Positions 1 through 8,845 of a stretch of DNA of 64,000 nt are shown here, piece by piece. Positions within the stretch are counted from its first letter, which is position 1. Every line of letters starts with the position of its first letter. The position numbers were made by a program, and so were the translations under genes. Source of the stretch: Micromonospora sp. WMMD1155 (GTDB taxonomy: Bacteria; Actinomycetota; Actinomycetes; Mycobacteriales; Micromonosporaceae); NCBI RefSeq assembly GCF_029581275.1, contig NZ_CP120742.1, forward strand, positions 3,208,001 to 3,272,000. The letters are read 5' to 3'. Below the pieces are notes generated by a model, which ran no database searches, was not told where the DNA came from, and worked only from the letters and a program-made list of their open reading frames with translations.

Positions 1-1382
1 CCGTCACCGGCCAGGTAGACACCCGGCGCGTCGGTGCGTACCCCCGGACGCCAGGCGTGGCTGCCCGGCGTGAACGCCGGGGCCTGCGCCTCGACCCGGG
101 CCCGCAGCTCGCGGACCCGCAGGTCGCCGGCCTCCGGCCAGAGCGCGACCAGCTCGCGGCGCATCCGCTCGGCCAGCTCGTCGGCCGGCACGTCGGGCTC
201 GCAGGCGTACGCGTGCAACTCGACGACCGACCCGCCGGTCTGCCGCGCCCAACGCCGCGGCTCGTTCTCCAGCCGGTGGTAGAGCGTCACCGAGTCCAGA
301 GTGGGCTGCCGGGACACCCCGCTGAACACGGCCCGCTCGGCGGCCACGTCCCCGTCACACCAGTAGCGGGCCACCGCGTACGGCGGGCCGGGCCGACCGA
401 ACGCGGGCATCCGCGCCGCCAGCTCCGGTGCCTGCTCGACCAGCTCGGGAGAGGCCGCGACCAGTGCGGCGAGCGCCGGCGGGTCGACGGCCAGCACCAC
501 GTGACCGGTCGGGTGGCTGCCGCCGTCGGTGGTCGTCACCCGCCAGCCGTCGGCGTCGCGGTGCACCCCGGTCGCGGCGGAGCCGGTGAGCACCCGGCCG
601 CCGTGCTTCTCGACGTGCCGGGTCAGCGGCTCCCAGATCGCCGTGGCGTAGTCCTCGTCGGGGCAGTCGAACGCCAACCCCTCCGGGTTGCCGAGCAGAT
701 AGAAGTGGAACTGGGCGACCATCTCGGCGGCCGACATCTCGGCCTCGTGGTTGAAGAACGAGTGCGAGAAGACCTCGAACAGCATCGCCCGGGCCCGGTC
801 CGGCAGCCGCAGCGAGGCCAGCAACTCGTCGGCCGTGGTGTCGTCCAGCTCGGCGTAGGTGCGCACCGGATCGTAGGTGAGCAGCGGCAACGCGGCGTCC
901 CGGTCCATCAGTCGCAGGTCGGCCAGGCGCAGGCTGGGGCTGCGCAGCAGCAGTGCGAGCAGGTTCGTCGGCGGTGCCGGCGGCAGCCTGCCGAACTCCT
1001 CGGTCGGCCACTGTGCGCTGAGGATCGGGTAACCCGGGATGGGCTTGAGGAAGCCCAGGTCACCGTCGATCCGGCGGAGGATGGACCGCCAGTTGTAGTA
1101 CTGCCGGAAGAACGCGTGGAAGCCGTGCTCGTTCTGCTGACTGCCGTCGGGCAGCGCCTCGGGCCAGGCGCCCAGTCGGCCGCCGAGCGTCGATGCGGCC
1201 TCCAGCACCGTGACCGTCACACCCCGCTCGGCCAGCACCACCGCCGCCGACATGCCGGCGATGCCGCCACCGACCACCACCGCCGTGGTGGGTTGCGGCA
1301 CGCGGTCCACGCCACCACCGCCCGGGTCCACCACGTGTCGTCGTACGCCGATGAGCCGACCCACCACTTGCGACAACGCCAT
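1..1382 (-). CDS. crtU: CrtU-like FAD-dependent carotenoid desaturase/aromatase, C-terminus off window
   Basis: Flavoprotein of the phytoene-desaturase superfamily. It most resembles actinobacterial CrtU (isorenieratene synthase), which desaturates and methylates beta-carotene rings to aromatic ends. Seen: a Rossmann FAD motif VVVGGGIAGMSAA near residue 35, then HGFHAFFRQYYNWR and FEVFSHSFFNHEAEMSAAE, both typical of CrtU. A terminal FAD-binding segment APGVYLAGDG lies just before the window edge. The ATG at 1382 follows GGAGG by 6 nt. About 460 codons are visible, and the family is roughly 500-530 aa, so only the end is missing. It lies 27 bp downstream of, and co-directional with, the MSMEG_6728-type gene. 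Other FAD oxidoreductases share the fold; the CrtU call rests on motif resemblance. Confidence 0.68.
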   Translation of the reverse strand, partial: MALSQVVGRLIGVRRHVVDPGGGGVDRVPQPTTAVVVGGGIAGMSAAVVLAERGVTVTVLEAASTLGGRLGAWPEALPDGSQQNEHGFHAFFRQYYNWRSILRRIDGDLGFLKPIPGYPILSAQWPTEEFGRLPPAPPTNLLALLLRSPSLRLADLRLMDRDAALPLLTYDPVRTYAELDDTTADELLASLRLPDRARAMLFEVFSHSFFNHEAEMSAAEMVAQFHFYLLGNPEGLAFDCPDEDYATAIWEPLTRHVEKHGGRVLTGSAATGVHRDADGWRVTTTDGGSHPTGHVVLAVDPPALAALVAASPELVEQAPELAARMPAFGRPGPPYAVARYWCDGDVAAERAVFSGVSRQPTLDSVTLYHRLENEPRRWARQTGGSVVELHAYACEPDVPADELAERMRRELVALWPEAGDLRVRELRARVEAQAPAFTPGSHAWRPGVRTDAPGVYLAGD

Positions 1383-1409
1383 GGCACACCTCCGTCGGCC
1401 CAGTCTCCC

Positions 1410-1892
1410 CTACGGCAGGCAGCGGCGCTCGCGGTCGGAGGCGGGCCAGACGTACTCCAGGTCCTCCGGAACGTCGTCGCCGAACAGGGGGCGGTAGTGC
1501 GACGGGTCCTTGCGCAGCAACGACGAGCGGTGGCTCAGGTGCAGGTCGTCGCGGCCCAGCCACGGCGGCAGCTCACCGGCCTGATCCAGCTCCGCCTGGG
1601 TGCGTACGACAGCGGTCCCGCAGGCGGCGGCGAGGTCGGCCGTCATCGTGGTGGCGCAGGTGTCCGCCCGCCCCGGTTCGGTCCACACGGCGCACATGTC
1701 CAGCCCGTAGCGGGTGAGCGCCTCCTCGTACCCGGCCCACATCTTCACGGCCGGGTGGTTGCGCCAGCCGTAGTCGGGTCGGGTGAGCCCGCGCAGCACC
1801 TGGATGGCCTCCACCCGCTGCTTGCCCAGCCGCTTCTGGTCCAGCGTGCGGGCGCTGGCCAGGAAGTCCGGGTACGGGAGGAACGTCTGCAT
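1410..1892 (-). CDS. MSMEG_6728-type small protein, possible pyrimidine-dimer glycosylase-like fold
   Basis: A 160-aa cytosolic protein starting MQTFLPYPDF and carrying SARTLDQKRLGKQRVEAIQ, the signature I associate with the MSMEG_6728 family. As I recall, that family is related to Pyr_excise (T4 endonuclease V-like) proteins. NHPAVKMWAGYEEAL and the C-terminal PEDLEYVWP are also conserved-looking. No experimental function is known to me. It precedes the CrtU-like gene with a 27-bp gap, so the two are probably cotranscribed. It starts 95 bp from the divergent ion-channel gene. Family membership is fairly secure; DNA-repair activity is inference. Confidence 0.7.
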   Translation of the reverse strand: MQTFLPYPDFLASARTLDQKRLGKQRVEAIQVLRGLTRPDYGWRNHPAVKMWAGYEEALTRYGLDMCAVWTEPGRADTCATTMTADLAAACGTAVVRTQAELDQAGELPPWLGRDDLHLSHRSSLLRKDPSHYRPLFGDDVPEDLEYVWPASDRERRCLP

Positions 1893-1975
1893 GCCGCTGC
1901 TCTACCCGTCGCCGGGTCGGGCATGCCTGGCCGGGGGATGATCCGGACAGGGTCGCCCAGCAGAGCAGCGCTGAT

Positions 1976-1987
1976 TACGATCCGGGC
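1976..1987 (+). promoter_or_regulatory. -10 box for leaderless ion-channel mRNA
   Basis: TACGAT at 1976-1981 is followed by six bases and the ATG at 1988, with no Shine-Dalgarno sequence. This fits a leaderless transcript. No clear -35 box is visible. Confidence 0.4.
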
Positions 1988-4045
1988 ATGGCAGAGCCGT
2001 GGCGGGACCGGGCGCGACGGGCGGTCGAGTGGAACTGGCGACTGCGCTCGGTCGGCGATCCGCGCCCGCACTACGTGGTCTGCGGCAAGGACGCGCTCGC
2101 CTACTACGTGGCCCGGGCGATGCTCGAATCCGACCTGCCGGTCGGTGGGGCCCGGGTGACGGTCGTGGTGCCGGAGCGCTACCGCAGCAACGGCCCGGAC
2201 GTGGCGGCGCTGCGAGGGGTCCGGGTGGTCCGCTCGGATCGGCTGGACGTGGCCACCTTCGAGGCCGCCGGTCTGGCCGGGGCCGCCGGGTTGGCCCTGC
2301 TGCACCAGGACGACGTGGGCAACCTGCACGCCGCGCTCTGCGCGCAGGCCGTCGACCAGCGGGTCCGGCAGGTGCTGCGGATGTTCAACGGCACCCTCGC
2401 CGACGGCGTGCGCAAACTGCTGAAGGCACCGGTCGAGGTGCTCTCCGACGCCGAGATGGCCGCGCCGGCCTTCGTGGCCGCCGCGCTCGGCGAGGTCGAC
2501 CCCAGTTCCTTCCAACATCGGGACAAGACGCTGCGGGTGGCGCGGCGGGCCGACGTCCGACCGCAGGACGTGGTGTGCGCGTTGGCCCACCTCACCGAGG
2601 CGCAGGGGGTGGAGTTACTGCCGGCCGAGCAGGCCGGCGCGGACCTGGTGCTCGCCGAGGCGACCGGGCAGCCACCGGGCACCGAGGTGGCCGCCCGTCG
2701 GCTGGTCCGGGCCCGTCGACGGCGGCGTCCGGTCGCCGTACTGGTGCGGGCCGTACGTGGTTTCGCCACCCGCAAGATCGGCATCGCGGTGATGCTGGTG
2801 CTCGCGCTGATCGCGGTGCTGGGGGCGCTGATCTCCCGCGCCGAGAACGTGTCTCCGTTGGAGGCGTTGTACCTGACGCTCGTCACCACGCTCAGCGGCG
2901 CCGACCCGGATACCGCCAAGCCGGCGGACGCGCAGATCATGCAGGTGGTGCTCAACCTGGCCGGGTTGGCGCTGATCCCGCTGATCACCGCCGTGGTGGT
3001 GGACGGCATCGTCAACGCCCGGCTGGCCCTGCACACCGGCCGGTTGCAGCCGGCGCGGGCCGGGCACGTCGTGGTGATCGGCCTGGGCAACGTCGGCACC
3101 CGGGTCGTGGCGCAACTGCGCGAGTACGACGTCGAGGTGGTGGCGATCGACAAGGATCCGGAGCCGCGCGGCGCCGCCCTGGCCCGTCAACTGGAGGTGC
3201 CGCTGGTCGTCGGTGACGCCGCGCTGCCGGAAACGCTCGTCGCCGCGTCGGTGACGGACTGCCAGGCGCTGGTGGTGGCGTCCACCGACGACGTGGCCAA
3301 CCTGGAGGCGGCGCTCGCCGCTCGCGATCTGCGCAGCGACCTGCGGGTGGTGCTGCGGTTCTTCGACGGTGATTTCGCCGAGCGGGTGGAGGAGACCTTC
3401 GCCCTCGGGGTGTCCCGGTCGGTCTCCTACCTGGCCGCCCCGGCCTTCATCGGGGCGCTCACCGAACGTGCGGTGATCACCACCATTCCGGTCGACCGGC
3501 ACGCGCTGCCGGTGGCCGAGGTGCCGGTCGCGGCCGGCTCCGAGCTGGACGGACGACCGCTGGACGTGGTCAACCGGGACGGGCAGGTCCGGCTGATCGC
3601 CCGGACCCCGGCCGGCGGTGGCAGGACGATCTGGTGGAAGGACCTCGATCCCCGCCAGGTGATCTTCGCGGGCGACCGGTTGACGGTCGTCGCCCGGCGG
3701 CGCGGGTTGGACTGGCTGACCCGGCAGTGCGCGCCACCCGTCCCGGGTGGGACGCTGACGCCGCCAGGTCACGTCGACTCGATGCCCCGGCCCGTACCGG
3801 CGGCACCAGGTGCTGCCCGATCGCTGCCCGTCCCCGCCGGGCGCGACTCGGCGGCCGGGCCGAGCGATCAGGAGGTGGCGGCCTCGGCCCCGGGCGCGGC
3901 CCACCCGGTGGCACCGTCCCGCTCGCCAATCGTCGGGGCCGTGCCACCGGCCCAGAGCGCGGGCGACCCCGAGTGGCCCGGCCAGCCGGCCGAAGGCGGC
4001 CGCACCAGGGACGAGCCTGATCCCCGCGCGACACGGTCGGGCTGA
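1988..4045 (+). CDS. RCK/TrkA-N ion channel protein, CASTOR/POLLUX-like
   Basis: A 685-aa membrane ion-channel protein with nucleotide-binding regulatory domains. An N-terminal RCK-like region (about 20-190) precedes a hydrophobic helix near 263-283, a pore-loop region LYLTLVTTLSGADPD near 295-309, and a second helix near 321-343. A classical TrkA-N domain follows, with HVVVIGLGNVGTRV (GxGxxG) near 359 and acidic VVAIDKDPEP. The filter is not the canonical TVGYGD; layout and filter suit the CASTOR/POLLUX/SYM8 family, which lacks that sequence. The Pro/Ala-rich tail (last 90 residues) looks disordered. The probable role is K+ or Ca2+ flux controlled by nucleotide binding. Specificity cannot be read from sequence. 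Confidence 0.8.
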   Translation: MAEPWRDRARRAVEWNWRLRSVGDPRPHYVVCGKDALAYYVARAMLESDLPVGGARVTVVVPERYRSNGPDVAALRGVRVVRSDRLDVATFEAAGLAGAAGLALLHQDDVGNLHAALCAQAVDQRVRQVLRMFNGTLADGVRKLLKAPVEVLSDAEMAAPAFVAAALGEVDPSSFQHRDKTLRVARRADVRPQDVVCALAHLTEAQGVELLPAEQAGADLVLAEATGQPPGTEVAARRLVRARRRRRPVAVLVRAVRGFATRKIGIAVMLVLALIAVLGALISRAENVSPLEALYLTLVTTLSGADPDTAKPADAQIMQVVLNLAGLALIPLITAVVVDGIVNARLALHTGRLQPARAGHVVVIGLGNVGTRVVAQLREYDVEVVAIDKDPEPRGAALARQLEVPLVVGDAALPETLVAASVTDCQALVVASTDDVANLEAALAARDLRSDLRVVLRFFDGDFAERVEETFALGVSRSVSYLAAPAFIGALTERAVITTIPVDRHALPVAEVPVAAGSELDGRPLDVVNRDGQVRLIARTPAGGGRTIWWKDLDPRQVIFAGDRLTVVARRRGLDWLTRQCAPPVPGGTLTPPGHVDSMPRPVPAAPGAARSLPVPAGRDSAAGPSDQEVAASAPGAAHPVAPSRSPIVGAVPPAQSAGDPEWPGQPAEGGRTRDEPDPRATRSG

Positions 4046-4074
4046 CCGTTGTGAAGTAGGCGTCGCAGGATGGC

Positions 4075-4098
4075 GTACGTTGTGCGTACAATCGGCGG
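4075..4098 (+). promoter_or_regulatory. Promoter and candidate autoregulatory operator of the toxin-antitoxin pair
   Basis: An inverted repeat GTACG (4075-4079) / CGTAC (4085-4089) overlaps a consensus -10 hexamer TACAAT (4087-4092). The GTG start lies only six bases further on, so the mRNA is probably leaderless. A palindrome over the -10 box fits the usual repression of such operons by the antitoxin-toxin complex. That function is inferred. Confidence 0.5.
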
Positions 4099-4389
4099 GT
4101 GAGTGCTAAGGCGGAGCGGCTGCATCTGCGGATAGATGAGCAGCAGAAGGCGTTGTTGGAGGCGGCGAGTGAAGCCGCCGGGGACAGCGTGTCGACGTTC
4201 GTCTTGAAGGCTGCGACCGAGGCGGCGGCTGACGTGTTGGCCGACCGGCGGGCGTTCCTGCTGGACGAGGAGGCCTGGCAGGTCTTCGACGAGGCCCTGC
4301 AAGGGCCGGCGCAGGACGTCGCCGGGCTGCGGGAGTTGTTGACCGGCCCAACGGTGCTCGACCCGCCGATCGATGGCCAGTCCCAGTGA
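4099..4389 (+). CDS. DUF1778 (TacA-like) antitoxin
   Basis: A 96-aa antitoxin of a type II toxin-antitoxin system. The N-terminal part (LHLRIDEQQKALLEAAS, then SVSTFVLKAA) has the ribbon-helix-helix pattern of DUF1778 proteins that bind their own promoter. The C-terminal half (FLLDEEAWQVFDEALQ) matches the toxin-neutralising tail, which in TacA-type proteins occupies the acetyltransferase active site. It starts at GTG, with the TANNNT box six bases upstream. Its TGA overlaps the GTG of the next gene in a GTGA arrangement, so synthesis is coupled. Confidence 0.88.
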   Translation: MSAKAERLHLRIDEQQKALLEAASEAAGDSVSTFVLKAATEAAADVLADRRAFLLDEEAWQVFDEALQGPAQDVAGLRELLTGPTVLDPPIDGQSQ

Positions 4390-4907
4390 GTCCCCGCTTC
4401 TCGGCTGTCGAGCCGCTGTCGGCTGGGTTCTCGGTGAACGGGTTCGACTGCGGGTCACGCGCACAGTCGGTGTGGCTGGTCGAGCATGCCCTGCAAGCCC
4501 ATCGGGCGGGCCTGTCGCGGGTGTACGTGGTACGCGACGACGAGCACCCGGATCGGCGAGTGATCGGCTACTACGCCCTGGCCGCCGGTAGCGTCGCCCC
4601 GGCGGATGCCTCACCGCGGCTCCAGCAGGGAGCTGGGCGCTACCACCAGCCGGTGGTGATCCTGACCCGGCTCGGGGTCGATCGCAGCGCCCAGCGCATC
4701 GGGCTCGGCCGGGCGCTGGTGGTCGACGCCCTGCGGCGAATCGCGGCCGCCGCCGAGGTCATCGGCGTGCGCGCGGTGCTCATCCACTGCGAGACGGACG
4801 CCGCCCGCGACTTCTACCAGCGGCTGGCGAAGTTCGACGCCAGCCCCACCGATCCGATGCACCTGCTGTTGTTGATGAAGGATCTCCGCCGCGCACTCGG
4901 CGGCTGA
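4386..4907 (+). CDS. GNAT-family toxin (TacT-like acetyltransferase)
   Basis: A 173-aa GNAT acetyltransferase paired with the DUF1778 antitoxin. TacT/AtaT-type toxins acetylate aminoacyl-tRNA and block translation. The family hallmarks are present: SAGFSVNGFDCG near the N-terminus, VIGYYALAAGSV, and the acetyl-CoA-binding QRIGLGRALVVDALRR near 104-120. FYQRLAKFDASPTDPMHLLLLM follows, with a Tyr at the usual catalytic place (DFYQRLAKF). It starts at GTG 4386, overlapping the antitoxin stop. The target tRNA cannot be deduced. Confidence 0.87.
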   Translation: MSPRFSAVEPLSAGFSVNGFDCGSRAQSVWLVEHALQAHRAGLSRVYVVRDDEHPDRRVIGYYALAAGSVAPADASPRLQQGAGRYHQPVVILTRLGVDRSAQRIGLGRALVVDALRRIAAAAEVIGVRAVLIHCETDAARDFYQRLAKFDASPTDPMHLLLLMKDLRRALGG

Positions 4908-4975
4908 TGCGACGCACCGCCGACTGCTGATGGCAGCGGTCGGCCGATCGCGGTCGCTGAGCGACAATCCATGGC

Positions 4976-7825
4976 ATGCGTTTCCGCATCCTGGGGCCGA
5001 CCCAGGTGCTGCTGGCCGACGGGCGCGAGATCCTCGTGGGCGGCCCTCGGCTGCGCGCGCTGCTGGCGCTTCTCCTGCTCGACGCGGGCCGCGTCGTCCC
5101 CGCCGACCGGCTGATCGACGGCCTGTACGGCGAGCACCCGCCCCGGGGTGCGGCCAACGCGCTCCAGTCCCAGGTGTCGCGTCTGCGTCAGGCTCTGCCC
5201 GCCGAGCAGAACCCGGTCGAGTTCCACCCGGCCGGTTACCGCCTCGCCGTGGACCCCGAGGATGTCGACGCGTACCGGTTCGAGCGATGCGCCGAGGCGG
5301 GGCGGCGCGCACTCGCCGCCGGGGAGTGGTCCCGGGCCGCGGCCGTGTTGCGGGAGGCGCTGGAGCTGTGGCGTGGCCCCGCCCTGGCCGATGTGCCGGG
5401 CGCGCCCGCGCAGGCGGCCCGACTGGACGAGCTACGGCTGGCCGCCATCGAGGATCGGGTCGACGCGGACCTGGCGTCGGGTGCGTCGCCCGCGTTGGTC
5501 GCCGAGTTACGGGAGTTCGTCGTCGCGCATCCGCTGCGGGAGCGGTCACGGGGTCAGCTCATGCGTGCCCTGTCCGCACTGGGTCGGCCGGCGGAGGCGC
5601 TGGCCGAGTTCGAGGACGCCCGGCGCACCCTCGCGGACCAACTCGGTGCCGACCCGTCGGCGGCGCTGGCAGCGATTCACCTCGCAATGCTGCGGGGTGC
5701 GGAGGGCGGGTCGACCCGACGGGCGTTGCCGAGCCAGCTCACCACGTTCGTCGGGCGGGACGAGGAACTCGGGCGCGTCGGCGTGTTGCTCGGCGACCGG
5801 AGGCTGGTCACCCTCATCGGCCCCGGGGGAGCGGGCAAGACCCGGTTGGCGATCGAGGCGGCGGGCCGCCTCGACGGGGAGGTCCGCTTCGTCGAACTGG
5901 CCGGGTTGGCCGACGGGTCGGACGTACCGCAGGCGGTGTTGAGCGCGCTCGGCCTGCGCGACGCCGGCCTGCGTGCTCCGGCGGCGCCGGGCCGGCAACC
6001 CATCGACCGGCTGGTCGAGGCGCTCGCCGAGCGCCCACTGCTGTTGGTGCTCGACAACTGCGAGCACGTCATCGCCGACGTCGCCCGGCTGGCCGCCCGA
6101 CTGCTGGGTGCGTGCCCGGCGCTGCGTGTCCTGGCCACGAGCCGCGAGCCGCTCGGGTTGGCCGGCGAGGCGCTGTGCCCGCTGTCCGGGCTCACCGTGC
6201 CACCGTCCGGCGCGTCCGCGGAGCACGCCGACGACTTCGCCGCCGTCCGTCTCTTCGCCCAACGGGCCGCCGACGTCGCGCCCGACTTCACCGTCACGCC
6301 GGCCAACGTCGACACGGTGCTGCGGATCTGCCGCACCCTCGACGGCCTGCCGCTGGCGATCGAGCTGGCCGCCGCCCGGCTGCGGGCGCTGCCCGTCGCC
6401 GAGGTGGCCGCCCGCCTCGACGACCGGGTGCGGCTGTTGTCGATGGGCAGCCGCGCCGCGTCGCCACGACACCGCACCCTCCGGGCGGTCGTCGAGTGGA
6501 GTTGGGACCTGCTCGACGACGCCGAACGAAGCCTGGCCCGTCGCCTCACCGTCTTCGCCGGTGGCGCGACCCTCGAAGCGGCTGAACAGGTCTGCGGCCT
6601 ACTCGGCGGCAACTTCCTGGAGGCACTGGCCGGTCTCGTCGACAAGTCCTTCGTGGAGCTGGCCGGTGGTCGGTACCGGATGCTGGAGACGGTCCGTGCG
6701 TTCTGCGCCGAACGCCTCGCCGACGCGGGCGAGGCCGACGACCTGCGTCGGGCGCACACCGCGTACTTCCTGGAGTTCGCCTGGACCGCCAGCGACCACC
6801 TGCGGCGCGCGGAGCAGTTGCACTGGTTGCGACGGCTCGACGCCGAACGGGACAACCTCCACGCCGCGCTGCGCCGTGCCACCGCAGCCGGCGACGCGGC
6901 AGACGCGGCCGGGATGGTCGCGGCCCTGTCGTTCTACTGGTGGCTGCGTGGCATGCGCGGGGAGGGGGCCCGGCTGGCCGCCGACGTCCTCGTTCTGTTC
7001 GGCGCCGAAGCGCCTCCGGGGCTGCGCGAGGAGTACGCGCTCTGCGTCTACAACGCCTCCCTCGGCGGATCCGGGCCGTTGGACTCGCTGGGTACGCAGC
7101 GGTCCGTCATCCGCAGTCTCGACCGACCGCCCCGGCAACCCTTCCTGCTGTACCTGTCGGGGATCTCGGCCGGCCCGCCGTCGGGCGGGTCCGAGCACGT
7201 CAACGAGCTGATGCGGGAGCTGCGCCAGCTGGTCGGCTCGGACGTGTGGATCAACGCGTTGGCCGCGATGGGGAGCGGCTCGGCGCAGATGTGGAGTGGT
7301 GGGTGGGACCAGGCCGGGGCGGCACTGGCCACCGCGCTCGACGGGTTCCGGCAGGCCGGGGACCGCTGGGGCTGCATGATCACTCTGGGTGTGCTGGGCG
7401 AACTCGCCGCCTGGCGCGGTGACGCGGAAGCGGCGGGCGCCCGCATGGACCAGGCCATGACGTTGGCCGAGGAACTCGAATCGGTGGTCGACCAGGCCGA
7501 CATGCTGCGGACCCGGGGCGAGATCAGGCTTCGCGCCGGTGACCTCGCCGCGGCGCGCGACGACTTCACCGCCGCCCTGCTCCTCGCGCAGCGCAGCGGT
7601 GCGCCGGAGTTCGTCGCCGGTGCCCGGCTCGGCCTCGCCCAGGTGGCCCGGCTGCGCGGCGACCTGGTCGAGGCGAGGCGGTTCTGCGAAGCGGCGTTGA
7701 CCGGCGGACTCACCGGCTGGTACGTCGGCGAGGCCACCCGGACGGAGGTCATGTTCGTTCTCGACCAGATCGCCGAGGCGGAGAAGGCCGAGTCCGGTGC
7801 GCCGCCGTCAGCGGACGGTGCGTGA
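4976..7825 (+). CDS. AfsR/SARP-family transcriptional regulator with NB-ARC ATPase and TPR region
   Basis: A 949-aa activator-type regulator. An OmpR-like winged helix (1-90, FRILGPTQVLLADGREILVGG) and a BTAD domain (about 95-240) are followed by an NB-ARC/STAND ATPase. The ATPase has P-loop LIGPGGAGKTRL near 280 and Walker B-like LLLVLDNCEHV near 355. A helical, TPR-like C-terminus completes it. Large SARPs of this design usually activate secondary-metabolite or export genes in response to ATP. It lies 30 bp before a DrrAB-type ABC pair in the same direction, so it may control that exporter. GACAAT at 4963-4968 places a -10 box seven bases from the ATG, suggesting a leaderless mRNA. Confidence 0.88.
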   Translation: MRFRILGPTQVLLADGREILVGGPRLRALLALLLLDAGRVVPADRLIDGLYGEHPPRGAANALQSQVSRLRQALPAEQNPVEFHPAGYRLAVDPEDVDAYRFERCAEAGRRALAAGEWSRAAAVLREALELWRGPALADVPGAPAQAARLDELRLAAIEDRVDADLASGASPALVAELREFVVAHPLRERSRGQLMRALSALGRPAEALAEFEDARRTLADQLGADPSAALAAIHLAMLRGAEGGSTRRALPSQLTTFVGRDEELGRVGVLLGDRRLVTLIGPGGAGKTRLAIEAAGRLDGEVRFVELAGLADGSDVPQAVLSALGLRDAGLRAPAAPGRQPIDRLVEALAERPLLLVLDNCEHVIADVARLAARLLGACPALRVLATSREPLGLAGEALCPLSGLTVPPSGASAEHADDFAAVRLFAQRAADVAPDFTVTPANVDTVLRICRTLDGLPLAIELAAARLRALPVAEVAARLDDRVRLLSMGSRAASPRHRTLRAVVEWSWDLLDDAERSLARRLTVFAGGATLEAAEQVCGLLGGNFLEALAGLVDKSFVELAGGRYRMLETVRAFCAERLADAGEADDLRRAHTAYFLEFAWTASDHLRRAEQLHWLRRLDAERDNLHAALRRATAAGDAADAAGMVAALSFYWWLRGMRGEGARLAADVLVLFGAEAPPGLREEYALCVYNASLGGSGPLDSLGTQRSVIRSLDRPPRQPFLLYLSGISAGPPSGGSEHVNELMRELRQLVGSDVWINALAAMGSGSAQMWSGGWDQAGAALATALDGFRQAGDRWGCMITLGVLGELAAWRGDAEAAGARMDQAMTLAEELESVVDQADMLRTRGEIRLRAGDLAAARDDFTAALLLAQRSGAPEFVAGARLGLAQVARLRGDLVEARRFCEAALTGGLTGWYVGEATRTEVMFVLDQIAEAEKAESGAPPSADGA

Positions 7826-7855
7826 CCCGTCAGCGGACCACCGCACTGTGGGGGC

Positions 7856-8845
7856 ATGACGACATTCGAGGTGGTCGCCGAGGGCCTGGGCAAGCGGTAC
7901 GGCCCCACCCGCGCGCTGGACTCGTTCGACCTGACCGTCCCGACCGGCACGGTCCACGGGCTGCTGGGGCCTAACGGCGCGGGTAAGACGACGGCGGTAC
8001 GGATCCTTGCCACGCTGCTGCGCTTCGACGCGGGCCGGGCCAGCGTGGCTGGGTACGACGTACTGCGCCGACCGGACGAGGTGCGCGCCCGGATCGGGTT
8101 GACCGGGCAGTACGCGGCGGTCGACGAGACCCTCAGTGGCCGACAGAACCTGGAACTGTTCGGCCGGCTGTTCCGGCTCGGCCGACGGGCGGCCCGCCGA
8201 CGTGCCGACGAGCTGCTGGAGCGGTTCGGGCTGGACCAGGCGGCCACCCGGTCCGCCGGTGAGTACTCCGGTGGGATGCGCCGCCGACTGGACCTCGCCG
8301 CCAGCCTGATCCGTACCCCGCGGGTGCTCTTCCTCGACGAACCGACGACCGGCCTGGACCCGCGAAGCCGCAACCAGGTGTGGGACCTGGTCCGCGCCCT
8401 GGTCGCGGACGGGACCACGGTGTTGCTCACCACGCAGTACCTGGAGGAGGCCGACCAGCTCGCCGACCGCATCTCGGTGATCGACGCCGGGCGGGTGGTG
8501 GCGGAGGGCTCGCCGGACGAGCTGAAGGCGATGACCGGCGGTGACCGGGTCGAGGTGGTGGTACGCGACGCCGCCGCCCTGATCCGTGCCGCCCGCGTCG
8601 TCGCGTCGATCTGCGCCGTCGAGCCCGCTGTCGATCCGGAGGTCCGGCGGCTCAGCGTCCCGGTGGCCGACCGGGTCGCCGGGCTGGTCGACGTGGTGCG
8701 CGCGTTGGACGACGCCGGGATCGCGGTCGAGGACATCGGTCTGCGGCGCGCGACGCTGGACGAGGCGTTTCTCCACCTGACCGGGCACCGGCCCGACGAG
8801 GCCCGCGAGCCGGTGGGAGCCGGACGGAAGGCGGACGTGGCATGA
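7856..8845 (+). CDS. ABC transporter ATP-binding protein, DrrA family
   Basis: A 329-aa ATPase of a drug-exporter-type ABC system. Visible motifs are Walker A LLGPNGAGKTTAV (about 38-50), Q-loop TGQYAAVDETLSG, signature YSGGMRRRLDLA, Walker B RVLFLDEPTTGLDP and H-loop TTQYLEEADQLADRI. The C-terminal extension of about 90 residues (VAVEDIGLRRATLDEAFLHLTG) is typical of daunorubicin-resistance DrrA proteins. The stop overlaps the start of the permease gene in an ATGA junction. With the upstream SARP it looks like a regulated export module. The substrate is unknown. Confidence 0.92.
   Translation: MTTFEVVAEGLGKRYGPTRALDSFDLTVPTGTVHGLLGPNGAGKTTAVRILATLLRFDAGRASVAGYDVLRRPDEVRARIGLTGQYAAVDETLSGRQNLELFGRLFRLGRRAARRRADELLERFGLDQAATRSAGEYSGGMRRRLDLAASLIRTPRVLFLDEPTTGLDPRSRNQVWDLVRALVADGTTVLLTTQYLEEADQLADRISVIDAGRVVAEGSPDELKAMTGGDRVEVVVRDAAALIRAARVVASICAVEPAVDPEVRRLSVPVADRVAGLVDVVRALDDAGIAVEDIGLRRATLDEAFLHLTGHRPDEAREPVGAGRKADVA

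Noticed and set aside
57..2159. 700-codon open frame on the plus strand opposite the CrtU-like gene
   Set aside because: Arg/Gln/His/Pro-rich translation with no domain, antisense to two well-recognised genes; a by-product of high GC at third positions.
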